Shown: in pieces, positions 61,435 through 64,000 of the stretch
Layout: each line of letters starts with the position of its first letter
Position numbering within the stretch: position 1 is the stretch's first letter
Assembly: GCA_910579805.1 (NCBI GenBank)
Contig: CAJTWM010000006.1
Location: forward strand, 1 to 64,000
Direction: 5' to 3'
Source: an uncultured Lachnospiraceae bacterium
Lineage (GTDB): Bacteria > Bacillota > Clostridia > Lachnospirales > Lachnospiraceae
Length of the DNA: 64,000 nucleotides
Program-made: the position numbers and the translations under genes
Notes under the pieces: generated by a model
Database searches by the model: none
The model's input: the letters and a program-made list of their open reading frames with translations, nothing else
What the model was told of the DNA's origin: nothing

Positions 61435-62889
61435 TCAAAAAAGCGCCCTCTTCCTCTCTATCATCTCATCGATCCGCCCGATGTACTGGGCTACATCCTT
61501 CACATTCTCGCACCGTTCGATCCGTCCGCCTTCATACAGCCGTTTGGATATGCTCCCTGCGCCGATCGCCACAATATCCTGCACTTCCTCCATCATCAAA
61601 ATATTATAGATCCCGAACTTCCCTTCCGCCGCATAACCCACGTTTTCAAAATTGCCGGACATATTTTTCTGACGGTACAAATAGTACGGCGCCAATCCCA
61701 TTTTCTCTGCGCCCTTTGCCGCGATCTCCATCGTTTCTTCCGTATTATTGAGCATTTTGATCCCGTTTACCTGAATCCATTGACTAAGCTTGGACGCCCT
61801 TTTGACCGCAAGGGAATGTACCGTAAGAGAATCCGGCGCAAGCCGTCCGATCTTCTCTATCGTCCCTGCAACGTCCTCCGCACTCTCTCCCGGCAGCCCC
61901 AGTATAATGTCCATATTAATATTTTGAAAACCGACCTCCCTCGCCAGTTCATATGCCTCCACCGTCTGCGCCGCCGTCGCTTTTCTTCCGATCATCTTCA
62001 AGGTTTCTTCTTTCATCGTCTGAGGGTTAACGGAAATGCGGCTAACGCCATGCCTGTATAATACCTGCAGCTTTTCTTTGGTAATACTGTCCGCCCTCCC
62101 CGCTTCTACGGTAAACTCCTGCACGGAAGAAAAATCAAAAGCCCCTTTCAGTTTCGTAAAAAGCCTGTCCAATTCTTTTGCGGAAAGAGTGGTCGGCGTC
62201 CCTCCGCCAATATAAACGGTATCCAGTATTTTCCCATCCATCATCACGGCCACGGCGTCTATCTCTCTTTCCAATGCCGTCAGATAGGCGTCCACCTTAT
62301 CTATCCACGCATGGATCGGAAAAGAAGTAAACGAACAATAAAGGCAGGTCGTCGGACAAAAGGGGATTCCTATGTACAGACTGTAGCCGTCTTTATAATG
62401 CAGTCTGGAAAGCAGCTCCTTTTCCCTTTTCGCAATTTCAATGCTAAGCTTTCCCTTTTCCTCGCTGACCGCATACTTTTTCTGCATAAAGCGCAGGATC
62501 TCTTCCTCACTATAAGATTTTTCCTGATCGGAAAGCAATGTCATCGGTATTTTGGTCGGCCGGATTCCTGTCAAAGTTCCCCATGGCAGTTCTCTTTTTA
62601 AAAATTTCGAGAGACTTTCATAAATAAGCATCTTCAAGTCGTTCTTCGTCTCCGCCCTGTCGTCCGGATTGCTAAACAGGGTGTGGCTTTCCGTTTTTAC
62701 GTCCTCTTCCTTTATAGAAAAAGAAATGCCGTTCCTTTGAAATTCTATTTCAAATTCCGGCATTCCTTCTTCTGACTGCATGGTAGAAGCTTTCTCCAAA
62801 ACCTTCACTTCCCTGTCCGGATAAAAGGCCTTGACTAAAGAATGGATATCATATTCAAACCGTGCTTCATTCGTCTTTACTACTATCAT
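61435..62889 (-). CDS. hemZ: Coproporphyrinogen III oxidase-like radical SAM protein HemZ
   Basis: 484 residues from the ATG after AGAGGTATAAAA. The SAM cluster motif CPTTCLYCSF follows GIPF. DTVYIGGGTPTTLS, FTVEAGRADSI and RISVNPQTMKEETLKMIGR match the HemN/HemZ family. HemZ has an N-terminal extension of about 150 residues absent in HemN, present here (RPTKIPMTLL). Heme synthesis is inferred from the family; some relatives have other roles. It follows the metallo-hydrolase gene in the usual order. Confidence 0.9.
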   Translation of the reverse strand: MIVVKTNEARFEYDIHSLVKAFYPDREVKVLEKASTMQSEEGMPEFEIEFQRNGISFSIKEEDVKTESHTLFSNPDDRAETKNDLKMLIYESLSKFLKRELPWGTLTGIRPTKIPMTLLSDQEKSYSEEEILRFMQKKYAVSEEKGKLSIEIAKREKELLSRLHYKDGYSLYIGIPFCPTTCLYCSFTSFPIHAWIDKVDAYLTALEREIDAVAVMMDGKILDTVYIGGGTPTTLSAKELDRLFTKLKGAFDFSSVQEFTVEAGRADSITKEKLQVLYRHGVSRISVNPQTMKEETLKMIGRKATAAQTVEAYELAREVGFQNINMDIILGLPGESAEDVAGTIEKIGRLAPDSLTVHSLAVKRASKLSQWIQVNGIKMLNNTEETMEIAAKGAEKMGLAPYYLYRQKNMSGNFENVGYAAEGKFGIYNILMMEEVQDIVAIGAGSISKRLYEGGRIERCENVKDVAQYIGRIDEMIERKRALF

Positions 62890-62974
62890 TTTTATACCTC
62901 TTTGCGTGCCTTGGCACACATACTGATTAAAATTCCTGACACTAAAATTCCGGTTTTGGATTTTAATGTGTCCC

Positions 62975-63607
62975 TTACCCCAAAAACGGGTTATACTGCA
63001 GTTCATGCTCTACCGTCGTACCGTCGCCGTGTCCCGGATATACCTGTACGTCTCCCGGCAATACGGCTATTTTTTCTTTTATCGAATTTGTCAGTCTGGC
63101 CATACTTCCGGTAGGAAGGTCGGTACGCCCCACAGACTCCAAAAACAGCGTATCTCCGCTGATCAGCATCTTGTCTTCCTCAAAATAATAGCAACAGCTT
63201 CCTATCGTATGCCCCGGCGTGGCAAGTACTTTACAAGTCATGCCCGCAAGCGTGATCTCTTCTCCGTCTTTCACATACTCATCCACTTCGACCGTACAGC
63301 TTCTTCCGGTCTGCGTCGATACGTTTACAAACGGATCCTCGCAAAGCACCTTTTCCTTTTCGTAAGCATAAATTTTGGCTCCGCTGCATTCTTTTAATCC
63401 GGCACACCCTAAAATATGGTCAAAATGTCCGTGGGTAAGCAGTATCCCTGCGATCTGAAATCCCTTTTCCGTCAGTTTTTCGTATAAATATGCTCCTTTA
63501 TCCGCCGGATCAAATACGATCGCCTGTTTCTCCTCTTCTCTGTATACAAAATAGCAATTCGTCTGGCATGAACCTAAAACGATGCGTCCTATCTTTAATT
63601 TCTGCAT
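62975..63607 (-). CDS. Metallo-beta-lactamase-fold hydrolase (glyoxalase II-like)
   Basis: 210 residues. Metal-binding THGHFDH, then TPGHTIGS, SGDTLFLESVGRTDLPTGS and PGHGDGTT carry the His and Asp ligands of the glyoxalase II/YcbL group. The start overlaps the relA stop (TGATG), so translation is coupled. Substrate unknown. Confidence 0.9.
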   Translation of the reverse strand: MQKLKIGRIVLGSCQTNCYFVYREEEKQAIVFDPADKGAYLYEKLTEKGFQIAGILLTHGHFDHILGCAGLKECSGAKIYAYEKEKVLCEDPFVNVSTQTGRSCTVEVDEYVKDGEEITLAGMTCKVLATPGHTIGSCCYYFEEDKMLISGDTLFLESVGRTDLPTGSMARLTNSIKEKIAVLPGDVQVYPGHGDGTTVEHELQYNPFLG

Positions 63608-64000
63608 CAGCCTGTCGTCCTTTCAATATCAACCACACTTTCTATGCTTCGGATCTTATCGATCACACGGATTAGTTCTTCCCTGCTGCCGATCTCAAAG
63701 CTTGTGGCAAGTGTAGCGATCCCCTGTTTATTTGTCCTTGAATTCATTGACAAAATATTAATATTACGTTCCGTGAGCGCTTTGGATATATCCGCAAGGA
63801 GCCCGTTTCTGTTATTGGCGTAAATACTGATCTCCGCATAATATTTTCCCTGCGCCGTACTGTCCGTCCCGTTTTCCCATTCCGCATCAAGCAGGCGGAC
63901 GCGTTCGATCTCCGGCAGATTGATCACGTTGATACAGTCCGTCCGATGAATCGAGATCCCTCTTCCCCTTGTTACAAAACCTACGATCTCGTCTCCCGGA
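63607..64000 (-). CDS. relA: RelA/SpoT (p)ppGpp synthetase/hydrolase, C-terminal part
   Basis: Partial; the 5' part is beyond the right edge. The visible 130 residues start PGDEIVGFVTRGRGISIHRT, the zinc-finger/TGS-distal region (RGISIHRTDCIN), and end with the ACT domain (YYAEISIYANNRNGLLADIS, ILSMNSRTNKQGIATLATSF). These regulatory domains sense the ribosome and amino-acid state. Order with the hydrolase and hemZ is that of other Clostridia. Confidence 0.95.
   Translation of the reverse strand, partial: PGDEIVGFVTRGRGISIHRTDCINVINLPEIERVRLLDAEWENGTDSTAQGKYYAEISIYANNRNGLLADISKALTERNINILSMNSRTNKQGIATLATSFEIGSREELIRVIDKIRSIESVVDIERTTG

Overview
The window looks like the chromosome of a Lachnospiraceae-type member of the Clostridia. 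The evidence is the SCIFF peptide/maturase pair (scfA-scfB) next to a fused secDF, the relA - metallo-hydrolase - hemZ and hisS-aspS blocks, the murE-priA-def-fmt-rsmB-rlmN-prpC-prkC-rsgA operon, strong GGAGG ribosome-binding sites, and a MurE with the DNPR signature of meso-diaminopimelate ligases. Coordinates and functions come from reading the sequence only. Gene starts were moved from the longest open frame wherever a ribosome-binding site argued for it.

Region 1 (1 to about 13,950) is AT-rich and is the end of an integrated mobile element that continues leftward out of the window. It carries an HNH nuclease, two related sigma-like proteins, a J-domain protein, a primase-like replication protein, an HU-like protein, a cold-shock-like protein, a phage-type NUMOD4/HNH/AP2-like protein and many small unknown genes. 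It also holds a divergent promoter region with five palindromic operators, a tRNA-like T-arm/acceptor sequence, and a cargo-like four-gene set (two zinc-ribbon proteins, a membrane-anchored protein and an HslV/proteasome-like Ntn hydrolase). No integrase, relaxase, capsid or terminase gene is visible, so its class (ICE, prophage or satellite) is open. It abuts the 3' end of rsgA.

Region 2 (13,991 to 33,004, minus strand) is core housekeeping. recJ is followed by the murE-to-rsgA operon (cell wall, replication restart, translation start and end processing, rRNA modification, Ser/Thr kinase-phosphatase signalling), with its own promoter at 26,426-26,454. Upstream of recJ lie secDF, scfB, scfA and a TIGR04086-type membrane protein. 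A plus-strand CNNM/CorC-family protein (33,122-34,489) is divergent from that group.

Region 3 (34,628 to 46,773, minus strand) is the most unusual chromosomal locus. Seven genes encode three related large lipoprotein solute-binding proteins, two sugar-type (CUT1) ABC permeases, a HlyD-like adaptor with a long coiled coil, and a MacB-periplasmic-core-like membrane protein without a full FtsX permease domain. No ATPase is encoded with them. The locus mixes importer and exporter parts and is the best candidate for an undescribed envelope system.

Region 4 (47,109 to 64,000) holds a deleted P-loop kinase pseudogene, an Sfp-type phosphopantetheinyl transferase, aspS-hisS, a large hybrid histidine kinase, a plus-strand coenzyme A block (probable pantothenate ECF S component, coaX, coaBC), a duplicated CmpB-family membrane protein, a small unknown gene, a TetR remnant, an MmcQ/YjbR protein, and then hemZ, a metallo-beta-lactamase-fold hydrolase and the 3' end of relA.
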